Assembly: GCF_019249295.1 (NCBI RefSeq)
Contig: NZ_JAESDH010000013.1
Span: forward strand, 1-64,000
DNA: 64,000 nt
Source of the DNA: Alteromonas antoniana
GTDB taxonomy: Bacteria > Pseudomonadota > Gammaproteobacteria > Enterobacterales > Alteromonadaceae
Direction: 5' to 3'
A model generated the notes under the pieces. That model worked only from the letters and a program-made list of their open reading frames with translations, made no database searches and was not told where the DNA came from. Below are positions 16,357 through 24,455 of this stretch, in pieces (the stretch's first letter is position 1; each line of letters starts with the position of its first letter). The translations under genes were made by a program, and so were the position numbers.

Positions 16357-17122
16357 AAGCCTTAAGTTCCTGCTGCTTACGCACATTTTTCAAATCAACC
16401 AGCGTCTGTAAATTGCTCAGTGATGTCATCGCCAGAAATAACCCCTGCAAATATCCGTCTTTATGCAGTGAATGTAGCTCATCAGCCCCTAACGCTGCGA
16501 CTTTTTCTTCGCTTATCGCGTAGTGGCCGCCCAAAGACAGCTTCGTTCCATCCACCAGATCGATATTCACATTCAGCGGCTCCAGCAGCTCCAGCGCCTG
16601 CCATGCTGCAATCATGTCTTTAGTTACCTGCACGCCGCTATGGATGAGGTTCAGAATAGACGCAACACGGTTCAAATAATCAGAGTTCCCGCCTTTAGGC
16701 AAAAATACCGGTTTACCTTCTGTTGTCGATATTTTCGGATGGTTTTCATCTACATGCACCATTACCTGCGTGCCGTTTTCGTGCAAACCAATGGCAAACG
16801 GCCCCCTCGCAACCATCGCAGGAACATAGTCCGCGGCCCAGCCAGCCTGCGCGCGAATACGTTCATAACCTTCCGGCAAGCTTTCATTCAAAAACAAATT
16901 CTCGCCCTTCTCCAACCCCAGCAGCGCTGTCATCACAAAGCTGCCCGACGCTTCCTCAGGGTAAAACAATACCGGATAATGGCGCGACACATTCGCAAGT
17001 TCAGTCGCAAAAACCGGCACAGACGCCATGTTGTCGCCAAACTGCGCACGGTATTGCGTTATCACGCGCAGGTCTTTGTGGGTGACGTTGTCGAGGAGGG
17101 TGTAGGTGTTGTTCTTTGTCAT
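16346..17122 (-). CDS. SapC family protein
   Basis: This codes for 258 residues matching the SapC family: HYPVLFYPEEASGSFVMTALLGLEKGENLFL in the N-terminal third and YLQGLFLAMTSLSNLQTLVDLKN near the C-terminus are the typical blocks. AAGGAAG precedes the ATG. No signal peptide or membrane helix is evident, so a cytoplasmic protein is expected. The family was named from Campylobacter surface-array loci but its biochemical role is not established; in marine and plant-associated proteobacteria it recurs with TonB receptors and halogenase-like genes, as here. First gene of a three-gene operon whose promoter region contains the paired hairpin repeats at 17141-17386. Confidence 0.88.
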   Translation of the reverse strand: MTKNNTYTLLDNVTHKDLRVITQYRAQFGDNMASVPVFATELANVSRHYPVLFYPEEASGSFVMTALLGLEKGENLFLNESLPEGYERIRAQAGWAADYVPAMVARGPFAIGLHENGTQVMVHVDENHPKISTTEGKPVFLPKGGNSDYLNRVASILNLIHSGVQVTKDMIAAWQALELLEPLNVNIDLVDGTKLSLGGHYAISEEKVAALGADELHSLHKDGYLQGLFLAMTSLSNLQTLVDLKNVRKQQELKAYAG

Positions 17123-17140
17123 TATTCACTTCCTTTAAAA

Positions 17141-17257
17141 CCTGCTGCGCTCGCTTTTACTGCGTTAAAGCTGATGCGGAAAATCCTCATTTACTTTATG
17201 TAAACTCCGGTTTTCCGCATCACCTTTGCCTTGTACTAGCGTCGCTCGCGACGGTTT
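17141..17257. repeat. Hairpin repeat, copy 1 of a tandem pair
   Basis: This unit begins CCTGCTGCGCT and ends GTCGCTCGCGACGGTTT. Its centre, 17173-17221, is a hairpin with perfect 11-base arms (GATGCGGAAAA and TTTTCCGCATC) and a nested TTTAC/GTAAA stem around CTCATTTACTTTATGTAAAC. It lies between the TonB receptor terminator and the SapC start, so it could act as a leader or as a dispersed repeat. Confidence 0.8.
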
Positions 17258-17269
17258 CACTGTTATTGT

Positions 17270-17386
17270 CCTGCTGCGCTAGGCTTAACTGCGTTAAATG
17301 AATCAGGAAAAATCCTCATTTACTTGGTGTAAACTCCGGTTTTTCCCGATTCATTTGCCTTGTTCTGCCGTCGCTCGCGACGGTTT
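17270..17386. repeat. Hairpin repeat, copy 2 of a tandem pair
   Basis: This is the second copy, of the same length as the first and with the same flanks (CCTGCTGCGCT and GTCGCTCGCGACGGTTT) and the same core (TCCTCATTTACTTGGTGTAAACTCCGG). The stem arms differ from copy 1 in sequence: AATGAATCAGGAAAAA at 17298-17313 pairs with TTTTTCCCGATTCATT at 17341-17356 with one mismatch. Conserved structure with changed arm sequence indicates selection or gene-conversion on the fold. Confidence 0.8.
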
Positions 17387-17607
17387 TATGCTTTTGTTTG
17401 CTGCGAGTTTTATTGATGCTGCGTTACTGCTGCGTCGGTTTGCAAACCGTGTTATCAGCGAACGTTGTCAGTACCTTAAAGCTTATGCGCAATACACCGG
17501 TTTATGCCAGATAAACGTCGGGCTTGCGTATAAACTCTCTGTCGTGCTCCTTCTTACTCTTAATCGTTACGGCGGTATCAGTAAAATAGCCTTTTACTGA
17601 ACGCACT

Positions 17608-17627
17608 AAGGCCACCGAAGTGGCCTT
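17608..17627 (-). terminator. Terminator hairpin of TonB receptor 1
   Basis: Eight-base perfect arms, AAGGCCAC and GTGGCCTT, enclose a four-base loop that reads UUCG closed by C-G in the receptor transcript, a very stable tetraloop. It lies 21 bases past the receptor stop. The U-tract on this strand is poor, and a T-run lies on the other side, so it may also work or stabilise RNA from the other direction. Confidence 0.65.
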
Positions 17628-17648
17628 GTGCTTTTTGCTTGTCAGCTA

Positions 17649-20600
17649 TCAGAAAGTATAGCGTGCACCTAAGTGGTAGCGTGCGCCTAAGTCTTCCAGA
17701 TACCAAAGCTGGTTTGGAGTCCGGCCGTGCTCACGGCTGTTCTCGTCAGTGATGTTAATACCCTCAACAAAGACGGTCAGATTTTCGCTTACTTCGTAAC
17801 TTACGTTAGCATCAATCTGGTAGTAGTCTTCAATGTACGCCGGGTTGTTAGACCCTTTGTAGTTTGCACGGTTAAGGAATTTCTCACGCCAGTTCCAGGC
17901 AACACGAGCTGTCCAGCCGTAGTTCTCATATAGCAGAACCAGGTTGGCAGTATCACTCAGGCCGGTAAGGGCGAACTGAGATACGTTTGGATTGCCTTCG
18001 TTGTCGAAGCCGATATCGCCACGAACAATGGTGTAGTTAGCCTGAACACCGAATCCGGTATCACCAAAGAAGTGCTGTACAGCCAGTTCGGCACCGTACA
18101 GTTTCGCTTCTCTGTTGTTTTGCGGATAAGACGTACGGAACACCATGTCTGGGTCGCCTTCTTCTGGAATCAAATCCCATCCCGGAGTTTCACCTAAGCG
18201 AAGGATTTGATCTGCAGTCCCTGTGTAGTCATCCGCGCCATTCGGGAACGCTTCAGGGTGCTCAAGCAGTACCATCATGGCAAACAGAGACGTGTCATCT
18301 ACCGCAAAACCGCGTTCACGCAAGGCTTCTGCCGCAGCGATAGCACGTGGTCCTGATGTCTGATCCTGAATGCCGAAGAAGGTGCGATCCTGCTGACCAG
18401 TACCGATAAAGTTCGCTACACGCTTCTCGAAGAAGCCGACTGACGCGTAGCTGCTTTCGTCGTAATACCATTCCAGAGACAAATCGAAGTTATCCGATTC
18501 AAGCGGTAACAATGCCGGGTTGGATGAAGACGCTGTTGCTCTCGCACCGTTGATAGTCGAGCCGGTCAGACCGAAGTTTGACGGTGATACACGCAGGTCG
18601 CCGTATCCGGCACGGGCAATGGTTTTGCTGTAAGAGAAGCGGCCTTTGATATCATCGGTTAGCATGATGTCAAAGTCTAAGCTTGGCAGCAGGTTGTCAT
18701 AGTCCGCATCCACTGACAGCGGTTGTGCTGTTGTGTTTGGATCAGTGAAGACTGAGAAGTCGTTGTTGTTTTCCCATACCAGATAGCTTGGTGGCGTAAC
18801 CAGCGACGTTGATTCTACGTCAGTAGTTTCGTAGCGAACGCCGGCTAACACGTTGACTGGCATGTCATTCCACTCAGCCTCAATGTGCACCTGGAAGTAG
18901 GCAGCCATGGTGTCTTCTTTCACGGTATCGTTGGTAGAGAATACGCTGCTTACACCAAAGTAGTTAGCATCCGACGGATACAGAGCGATACCTTCACGTG
19001 CGAGTGCAACCGGGTCACCGATAAAGCCAATGCCCTGGCTTTGACCGATGTCGAAGTCTTCAAACAGTGCGCCAACATCAATAGGCTCAAGCAGTCCTTC
19101 TGAGAATTCGCCTGGGTTTGCAATACCCCAGTTACCTAGTGTCATGTTGTCACCGGCAGTCTGGCGAGCGTTCATTTCCATAGCACGGCCTTCCACACCA
19201 AACTGGAATTTACCGTTATCCATGAAATAAGTACCGTCGAACTTGAACTGGGTAATTTCTGTAACCTGTGAAGCGTGACGGAAACGCAGGATGGATGAAC
19301 CCACATCGCCAGCATCTACGGTGCCATTATTGTTACCGCGTTCTGAGTCATCATAAACGTTGAGGTAAGTAGGCAGTTCAGAATCGTACCACCACTCACG
19401 AGAGGCAACAGAAGGTGCACCGATACCCACAGCAATTTCACCTGAGGCCAGGTTGTCACTAGGACCGCTTGGCAAACTTTCCATCTCTGAATTGTGAACG
19501 TCGAAGTTCAGTTTCAGTGAGTCGTTGACGAAATATTCAAAGTTTAAGCCCAGAGAGTTGAGCGTGTTGGTTTGCTCACGATACTGCTGCTCGTAACCTT
19601 CATCCACGGTGCCGTTGTAGTTCTCAGCAATGTAGATAGGCGTAGCCACAGGACCATCGTCAAATACAACGTTAGTCACGTTAGAGCCGTTCTGAACCCA
19701 GTTCGTGATTTCGCCGCGGTGCTCAGTAATTTCGTTTTCAGCAAAAATATAGTCCAGGGTAGCGGTCATATTGTCTGCTGGTGCATATTGCAGCGTAATC
19801 TGCGCATTTTTACGCTCACGCTGACGGTCTGAGAATGCATAACGTAAATCGTTCGGGCGGGCATAAAGCTGGCCTACGTCCGGCGCATTGTCATAAATAG
19901 ACATGTCGGCGTTGTTGAACAGGGTGTCCGGGTCGTTTGGATCGCCCCAGGTGCCAATGTTCCAGTCGTTAACAGTTGCGCCCACGTAACCTGAGTCACG
20001 TTGCTGCACAACGGCCGCAACGTTAACACCAAAAGTGGCGTCGTCGTTGGTCCAGTTCATCAGGCCTGAAAGTTCAGGCGTGACGTCATCGCCTACGCGG
20101 TTAGTGGTATCGTGAACTGCTTTTGCACCCACAGTGGCGCTGAAGCCCGGGTTATCCAGCGGACGTGCGGTGATAATGTTAATCGTTGCACCAATACCAC
20201 CGGTTGCGATATCCGCTTTACTGGTTTTGTAAACTTCAACCGCGCGCACACCTTCTGAAGCCAGGTTGCCGAAATCGAAAGCACGGGTACTGCCGCCGCG
20301 AGTGGTACCGTCAGCACCACTACCACCACCGTAAGTCTGCGCCGCCGGCATCATACGTCCGTTAAGTGTGATCATGTTGTTTTGACCACCAAAACCACGT
20401 ACGGTAACTTCGTTACCTTCGCCGTTTGAGCGGCTGATAGATACACCGGTAATACGCTGTAGAGATTCAGCTAAGTTGGTATCCGGGAATTTACCGATAT
20501 CTTCTGCAGAGATGGCGTCAACCACACCCACAGAATTTTGTTTGATAGACGCCGCTTCTGTCAGACTTGATTTCAGGCCCGTGACTTCAATAACTTCAAC

Positions 20601-20726
20601 CGGCTCGTCGTCCTGCATGTCGACATCGTTTTGTTGTGCCATTACAGGCATCATTACACTGGTACCCAGAAGCAGGGAGATGCTCTGCGTCAGCAATGTT
20701 TTTTTGTATGGTAGTTTACGTTTCAT
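17649..20726 (-). CDS. TonB-dependent outer-membrane receptor 1
   Basis: The start at 20726 (MKRKLPYKKTLL) gives a proper signal peptide ending VMAQQ; a GGGGACACAC leader with SD-like GGGG precedes it, as it does at the second receptor. The 1025-residue protein has a TonB-box-like VEVIEVTG near residues 45-52, the plug with GVVDAISAEDIGKFPDTNLAESLQRITGVSI, and a 22-strand barrel ending in the terminal ARYTF. Size and plug sequence are those of the large TonB-dependent receptors used for oligosaccharides in Alteromonas, Xanthomonas and Caulobacter (TIGR01782 type). It follows the GH3 gene on the same strand after a terminator. Its substrate is probably a xylo-oligosaccharide or another beta-glycan; which of the two receptors takes which is not visible. 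Confidence 0.94.
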   Translation of the reverse strand: MKRKLPYKKTLLTQSISLLLGTSVMMPVMAQQNDVDMQDDEPVEVIEVTGLKSSLTEAASIKQNSVGVVDAISAEDIGKFPDTNLAESLQRITGVSISRSNGEGNEVTVRGFGGQNNMITLNGRMMPAAQTYGGGSGADGTTRGGSTRAFDFGNLASEGVRAVEVYKTSKADIATGGIGATINIITARPLDNPGFSATVGAKAVHDTTNRVGDDVTPELSGLMNWTNDDATFGVNVAAVVQQRDSGYVGATVNDWNIGTWGDPNDPDTLFNNADMSIYDNAPDVGQLYARPNDLRYAFSDRQRERKNAQITLQYAPADNMTATLDYIFAENEITEHRGEITNWVQNGSNVTNVVFDDGPVATPIYIAENYNGTVDEGYEQQYREQTNTLNSLGLNFEYFVNDSLKLNFDVHNSEMESLPSGPSDNLASGEIAVGIGAPSVASREWWYDSELPTYLNVYDDSERGNNNGTVDAGDVGSSILRFRHASQVTEITQFKFDGTYFMDNGKFQFGVEGRAMEMNARQTAGDNMTLGNWGIANPGEFSEGLLEPIDVGALFEDFDIGQSQGIGFIGDPVALAREGIALYPSDANYFGVSSVFSTNDTVKEDTMAAYFQVHIEAEWNDMPVNVLAGVRYETTDVESTSLVTPPSYLVWENNNDFSVFTDPNTTAQPLSVDADYDNLLPSLDFDIMLTDDIKGRFSYSKTIARAGYGDLRVSPSNFGLTGSTINGARATASSSNPALLPLESDNFDLSLEWYYDESSYASVGFFEKRVANFIGTGQQDRTFFGIQDQTSGPRAIAAAEALRERGFAVDDTSLFAMMVLLEHPEAFPNGADDYTGTADQILRLGETPGWDLIPEEGDPDMVFRTSYPQNNREAKLYGAELAVQHFFGDTGFGVQANYTIVRGDIGFDNEGNPNVSQFALTGLSDTANLVLLYENYGWTARVAWNWREKFLNRANYKGSNNPAYIEDYYQIDANVSYEVSENLTVFVEGINITDENSREHGRTPNQLWYLEDLGARYHLGARYTF

Positions 20727-20918
20727 GTGTGTCCCCAATCGTTTCCCTATGACCTGCTTACTACAACCTAACATTCGTCGCTGGCTTTCCTGGCCATCGT
20801 GGCTTTCACCATCGAACGCAAGAGTAAACAAACTGTTAACGAATGGTAATGAGGTAGTGCTGGCAAGCTATTATCTTTTTTCACAATACATTGTCGATAA
20901 ATTGCGTATTTGATGAGT

Positions 20919-20944
20919 TAAAAAAGCCGGGACAGTGCCCGGCT
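20919..20944 (-). terminator. Rho-independent terminator after GH3
   Basis: On the minus strand AGCCGGG, a six-base loop and CCCGGCT are followed by TTTTTTAA. It lies 25 bases past the GH3 stop and separates GH3 transcription from the receptor gene, which must have its own promoter in 20727-20918. Confidence 0.88.
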
Positions 20945-20968
20945 CGATTTTTTAGTATAGATTTACGC

Positions 20969-23506
20969 TCAGAACTGACAGCTTGCCTGCCCCTGATTTG
21001 CCACCAGAACCAGCTGTCTTATCTGAATTGAAAGCGGACCGTCGCTGGTAATTTGCATGGGTGATACAAGCTGTTCCATATTTACCTTGTCACTAAAACA
21101 GCTTAGCTTGATATAGCGCGTCTGCCAGTCACTGGTGCGGTCAAAAGACGAGGTCACATCAACCTGAGCCGGGTCACGCTGGTCACTTTGTAGTGCCAGA
21201 CTGACGGAAGACGCAGTGGGCTGAAGGACTTTGTATTCCAGTGCCAGCGCCATATCACCATTACTCTGACGGCTCAAATCAACGGCTTCGCCCTGAATCG
21301 AAACTGAGCCTGCAGCTTGCCAGGTAACAATTACGGTATCCTCCTGCGCCATATCGTCTGCCGCAATGGCGCTTAACTCGCCAGCCGGGCTGGTTGCCTG
21401 AGGGGGATAGACCACTTCTGTACCGGCGCTGTCGGTGATCATTAACTGCCACGGCGTGACGGGATCGCCGGCTAGCAGGAAGCGTGTGGTGGGGTCGCCT
21501 TCACCGGCCACCGCCGTCGATTCATCCAGACGGTCTATCGTACTGGTATCGCTGTAGCTAAGTCCGTAGCCGAATGGAAAGAGTGTCTGCTCAGTGGCCT
21601 GGTCACCGTTTTGTCTGGCGTCCATGGGCGTTGCCGGCCACGAGAAACTCAGCTTACCGGTAAAGTCGTAGCGTGGTGCCCTGTCGCTACCACTAAGCAA
21701 GACGTCAGCGATGCCACCGCCTTCCGTGCCCGGTAACCAGGCGGCTACGAAGGCATCTGAAGCATTAATTTCCGGGTTTACCCACATTGGGCGACCTGAC
21801 AGAAATACTGATACGGTGGGAATGCCAGCTGCCTGTAGCGCTTTTAACTGAGCCAGCGCGGTCGTGTCCTGGTAGTCGAGGTGAGGGCGATCACCCTGAA
21901 ATTCCGCATAGGGTTGTTCGCCGAACACCACAATGGCGACATCTGGTTGTTGCGATAGTGTATCGCCGATGCTACCGGACACACCTACCGACGGAAGGTA
22001 GCTTAGCGAGCCGCCAGCCTGAGCGACCTGTTCACGTAAGCCATCAAGGATCGACTGACTGTTTGGGAAGTCACTGTTTTTATTGCCCGTTCCCTGCCAG
22101 CTTAATGTCCAGCCCCCGGCAGCCTGGCCAACATCATCGGCCGCTGCACCTGCAACCAGGATCGTGGCCGCGGGTGATATGGGCAGTGTCGCGTTGTTAT
22201 TTTTCAGTAACACCAGCGACTTTCTGACCGCCTCGCGAGCGACTGCGCGATGATCATCGCTTCCAAGCAGATCAAAATCACCGGCATAAGGGCGGGATGA
22301 AGGCAGTACCGAGTCCAGAATGCCTGCACGAGCCTTGACCCGAAGAATGCGGCTAACGGCTTCATCCAGGCGAGCCTGCGAAATGGTGCCGTCTTTTACC
22401 TGGGCCAACGTATTTTCGTAAAGCGCTTTCCAGCTGTCAGGTGCCATGAACATATCCAGTCCGGCATTAAACGCCTGTGGACAGGACGTGGGTTCGCATC
22501 CTTTAACCTGTCCATGACCATTCCAGTCACCAACCACAAAGCCGTCGAACCCCATGCGACCTACAAGTACGTCGGTCAGCATGGCCTTAAAACCGTGCAT
22601 TTTTGTGCCATACCAGCTGTTGTAAGAGGCCATCGCCACCTGTACGCCAGCCTGAATAGCGGGTGGATAGCCAGCAGCATGAACGTCACGCAGTTCAGCT
22701 TCAGAGACATTGCTATCGCCCTGGTCTTTGCCGCCAATGGTACTGCCGTCACCGACAAAGTGCTTTACCGTGGCTATCACGTGCTCATCGCTGAGAAATT
22801 CATCGGTGTTTACTTTCCCCTGCAGACCGGTAACCAGTGCACCTGCGTAGCGGGCAACAATATCCGGATTCTCCGAGTAGCTCTCGAAAGTACGTCCCCA
22901 GCGGTCATCCTGCGCTACAGCCACCGTCGGCGCAAAGGTCCAGTCGTTACCTGTGACGCGAATTTCTCTGGCAGTGATTTCGCCAATACGGGTCATCAGT
23001 TCGGCATCATTGGCAGCGCCCAGTCCGATGTTGTGTGGGAAGAGTGTGGCACCAACAATGTTGTTGTGCCCGTGCACCGCATCAACACCCCACATAAGCG
23101 GGATGCCGAGATAGCCATCGGAAGTATCCACTGACGCCTGCCACATCGCATCGGCCAGTGCCAGCCAGTTTTTAGCGGCAGTACGGTTGTCATTGCCAGG
23201 CGCGCTGTTACCGCCGTTGAGTATGGAGCCCAGATGATATTTTCTTACCTCTTCGGGCGTCACCGAGGCGATATCAGCCTGAATAACCTGACCGACTTTT
23301 TCTTCCAGCGTCATCTTTTCAAGCAGCTCTGTCACTCTGGCCTCAACAGCCAGACTGGTTGTCAGCGGCGATGACTGCTGTGGCCATTGCTCGGGGTGAA
23401 TAGTTGGCGCACTGGTTCTTTCTGGTGGCACAGGGGCTGTAGACGTAGGGCCGCAGCCACTGATTGCCATAACGAGTAAACAAAGAGAAGGGGTTTGGTA
23501 TTTCAC
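20969..23506 (-). CDS. GH3 family beta-glycosidase, lipoprotein
   Basis: This codes for 845 residues. A lipoprotein signal with lipobox ISGC (Cys18, Gly at +2) predicts attachment to the outer membrane. Domain order: GH3 N-terminal barrel (about 55-395) with the nucleophile Asp in GFDGFVVGDWNG and the KHFVGDG block; GH3 C-terminal alpha/beta sandwich (about 430-660) with the usual GERPYAEF-like GEQPYAEFQGD; and an extra C-terminal beta-sandwich (about 680-845) like that of ExoP-type exo-glucanases. The length matches that subgroup. Probable roles are exo-beta-glucosidase or beta-xylosidase; the context favours xylo-oligosaccharides, the ExoP-like architecture favours glucans, so the substrate is left open. 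Confidence 0.93.
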   Translation of the reverse strand: MKYQTPSLCLLVMAISGCGPTSTAPVPPERTSAPTIHPEQWPQQSSPLTTSLAVEARVTELLEKMTLEEKVGQVIQADIASVTPEEVRKYHLGSILNGGNSAPGNDNRTAAKNWLALADAMWQASVDTSDGYLGIPLMWGVDAVHGHNNIVGATLFPHNIGLGAANDAELMTRIGEITAREIRVTGNDWTFAPTVAVAQDDRWGRTFESYSENPDIVARYAGALVTGLQGKVNTDEFLSDEHVIATVKHFVGDGSTIGGKDQGDSNVSEAELRDVHAAGYPPAIQAGVQVAMASYNSWYGTKMHGFKAMLTDVLVGRMGFDGFVVGDWNGHGQVKGCEPTSCPQAFNAGLDMFMAPDSWKALYENTLAQVKDGTISQARLDEAVSRILRVKARAGILDSVLPSSRPYAGDFDLLGSDDHRAVAREAVRKSLVLLKNNNATLPISPAATILVAGAAADDVGQAAGGWTLSWQGTGNKNSDFPNSQSILDGLREQVAQAGGSLSYLPSVGVSGSIGDTLSQQPDVAIVVFGEQPYAEFQGDRPHLDYQDTTALAQLKALQAAGIPTVSVFLSGRPMWVNPEINASDAFVAAWLPGTEGGGIADVLLSGSDRAPRYDFTGKLSFSWPATPMDARQNGDQATEQTLFPFGYGLSYSDTSTIDRLDESTAVAGEGDPTTRFLLAGDPVTPWQLMITDSAGTEVVYPPQATSPAGELSAIAADDMAQEDTVIVTWQAAGSVSIQGEAVDLSRQSNGDMALALEYKVLQPTASSVSLALQSDQRDPAQVDVTSSFDRTSDWQTRYIKLSCFSDKVNMEQLVSPMQITSDGPLSIQIRQLVLVANQGQASCQF

Positions 23507-23787
23507 GACGGACTGACTCCGGAATAAATTTTAAGCAAGGTCACAGAAGTAAAGGCGGGGGTAAAGGTAAAGCCTAAAAATCTCAATAGACTAATTAGAA
23601 TTCGTAAAAAGTGGTCAATCGAAACCAATGACAGACGGTTGTCCGATGAAGACTATCGGCGTGTGAAAGGCGTTGAATAAGCAAGGTGCTCAGTTGGGAA
23701 ACTTTGAATGAGTTGCGTGAACCTGAGGAGACAACATAACGATGTCACAGGGCGGTGCAGCCAGACCGTCGGTTTCCAGGGAAAAGG
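23507..23787. other. Intergenic region upstream of GH3
   Basis: This is the leader and promoter region of GH3 and the 3' flank of the DUF6445 gene. No open frame is supported. A short inverted pair TGGT/ACCA occurs near 23612-23630, too weak to call an operator. No clear terminator was seen for the upstream DUF6445 gene, so read-through into GH3 is possible. Confidence 0.4.
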
Positions 23788-24453
23788 TTAAGGCCGTAAA
23801 AACGCTGTCGCGGTAAACCGTCCCTGGAAGGGATCCATAACCGGACGAAAGCCAGCGCGAATATCACCGGAATGCAGCGAGCTGCACCGATAGGCAATAA
23901 GACGATTGAAGCGGGCATTTACTGAATAGATGCGTTCGAATAGCGGCGTGCTGCTGTGAATATAGTCCTGTGCAGGTGGATGGCGCTGAAGGTCCTGGTT
24001 CAGTGCAGGCAGATATTCCCGCTGGCGGCTTTCATCGATGTACTCAAAGCCGGTACGACGATGGCGGTAAAATGCGGTACCACCGTGCTCAGGTCCGCAC
24101 AGATAATGCACCACGGCAATCTCGTCGGGTTTGGGTTGGTCGAAGTGTGGAACGCGCTGCATCGGCAATAGTTCACCGGGAGATTTCGTCACCATGGAAA
24201 AGTAACTCTCTCCCTGAGAAATAGCGGGTAAATCACACCCTGTCAGAACGATAGCTTTATTAATGATGTCTATCAGAAACCCGTTGTACATGTCCATCGT
24301 TCTGGCCCGCAGGCCAGGATAGAGACCATTTTCGAAAAGCTCGACACACTGGCTGACGGCCTGTTGCTTCAGTGCATCGGCCGCGGGGGCGGCGTCGTCA
24401 ATGATAAGCACGGGCTGTAACTCCCGTCCTATTTGTGCAGTGTGTACTTCCAT
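23788..24453 (-). CDS. DUF6445 family protein (2OG-Fe(II) dioxygenase-like)
   Basis: The ATG at 24453 lies two bases after the stop of the halogenase-like gene; a TTG start 21 bases earlier would overlap it. The roughly 221-residue protein shows VPHFDQ (His-x-Asp) at about 126-131, a distal His in CSSLHSG and an Arg in the terminal GRFTATAFL, the arrangement of Fe(II)/2-oxoglutarate dioxygenases. It resembles the group named DUF6445, common beside tryptophan-halogenase-like genes and TonB receptors. It has no signal peptide. In operon with halogenase-like protein 2 it may modify the same substrate, the counterpart of the JmjC cupin in the first cassette. Confidence 0.8.
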   Translation of the reverse strand: MEVHTAQIGRELQPVLIIDDAAPAADALKQQAVSQCVELFENGLYPGLRARTMDMYNGFLIDIINKAIVLTGCDLPAISQGESYFSMVTKSPGELLPMQRVPHFDQPKPDEIAVVHYLCGPEHGGTAFYRHRRTGFEYIDESRQREYLPALNQDLQRHPPAQDYIHSSTPLFERIYSVNARFNRLIAYRCSSLHSGDIRAGFRPVMDPFQGRFTATAFLRP

Positions 24454-24455
24454 TG

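Noticed and set aside
17116-17600. Plus-strand frames across the hairpin repeats
   Set aside because: Their coding looks arise from the repeat sequence itself; structure, not codon use, is conserved between the copies.
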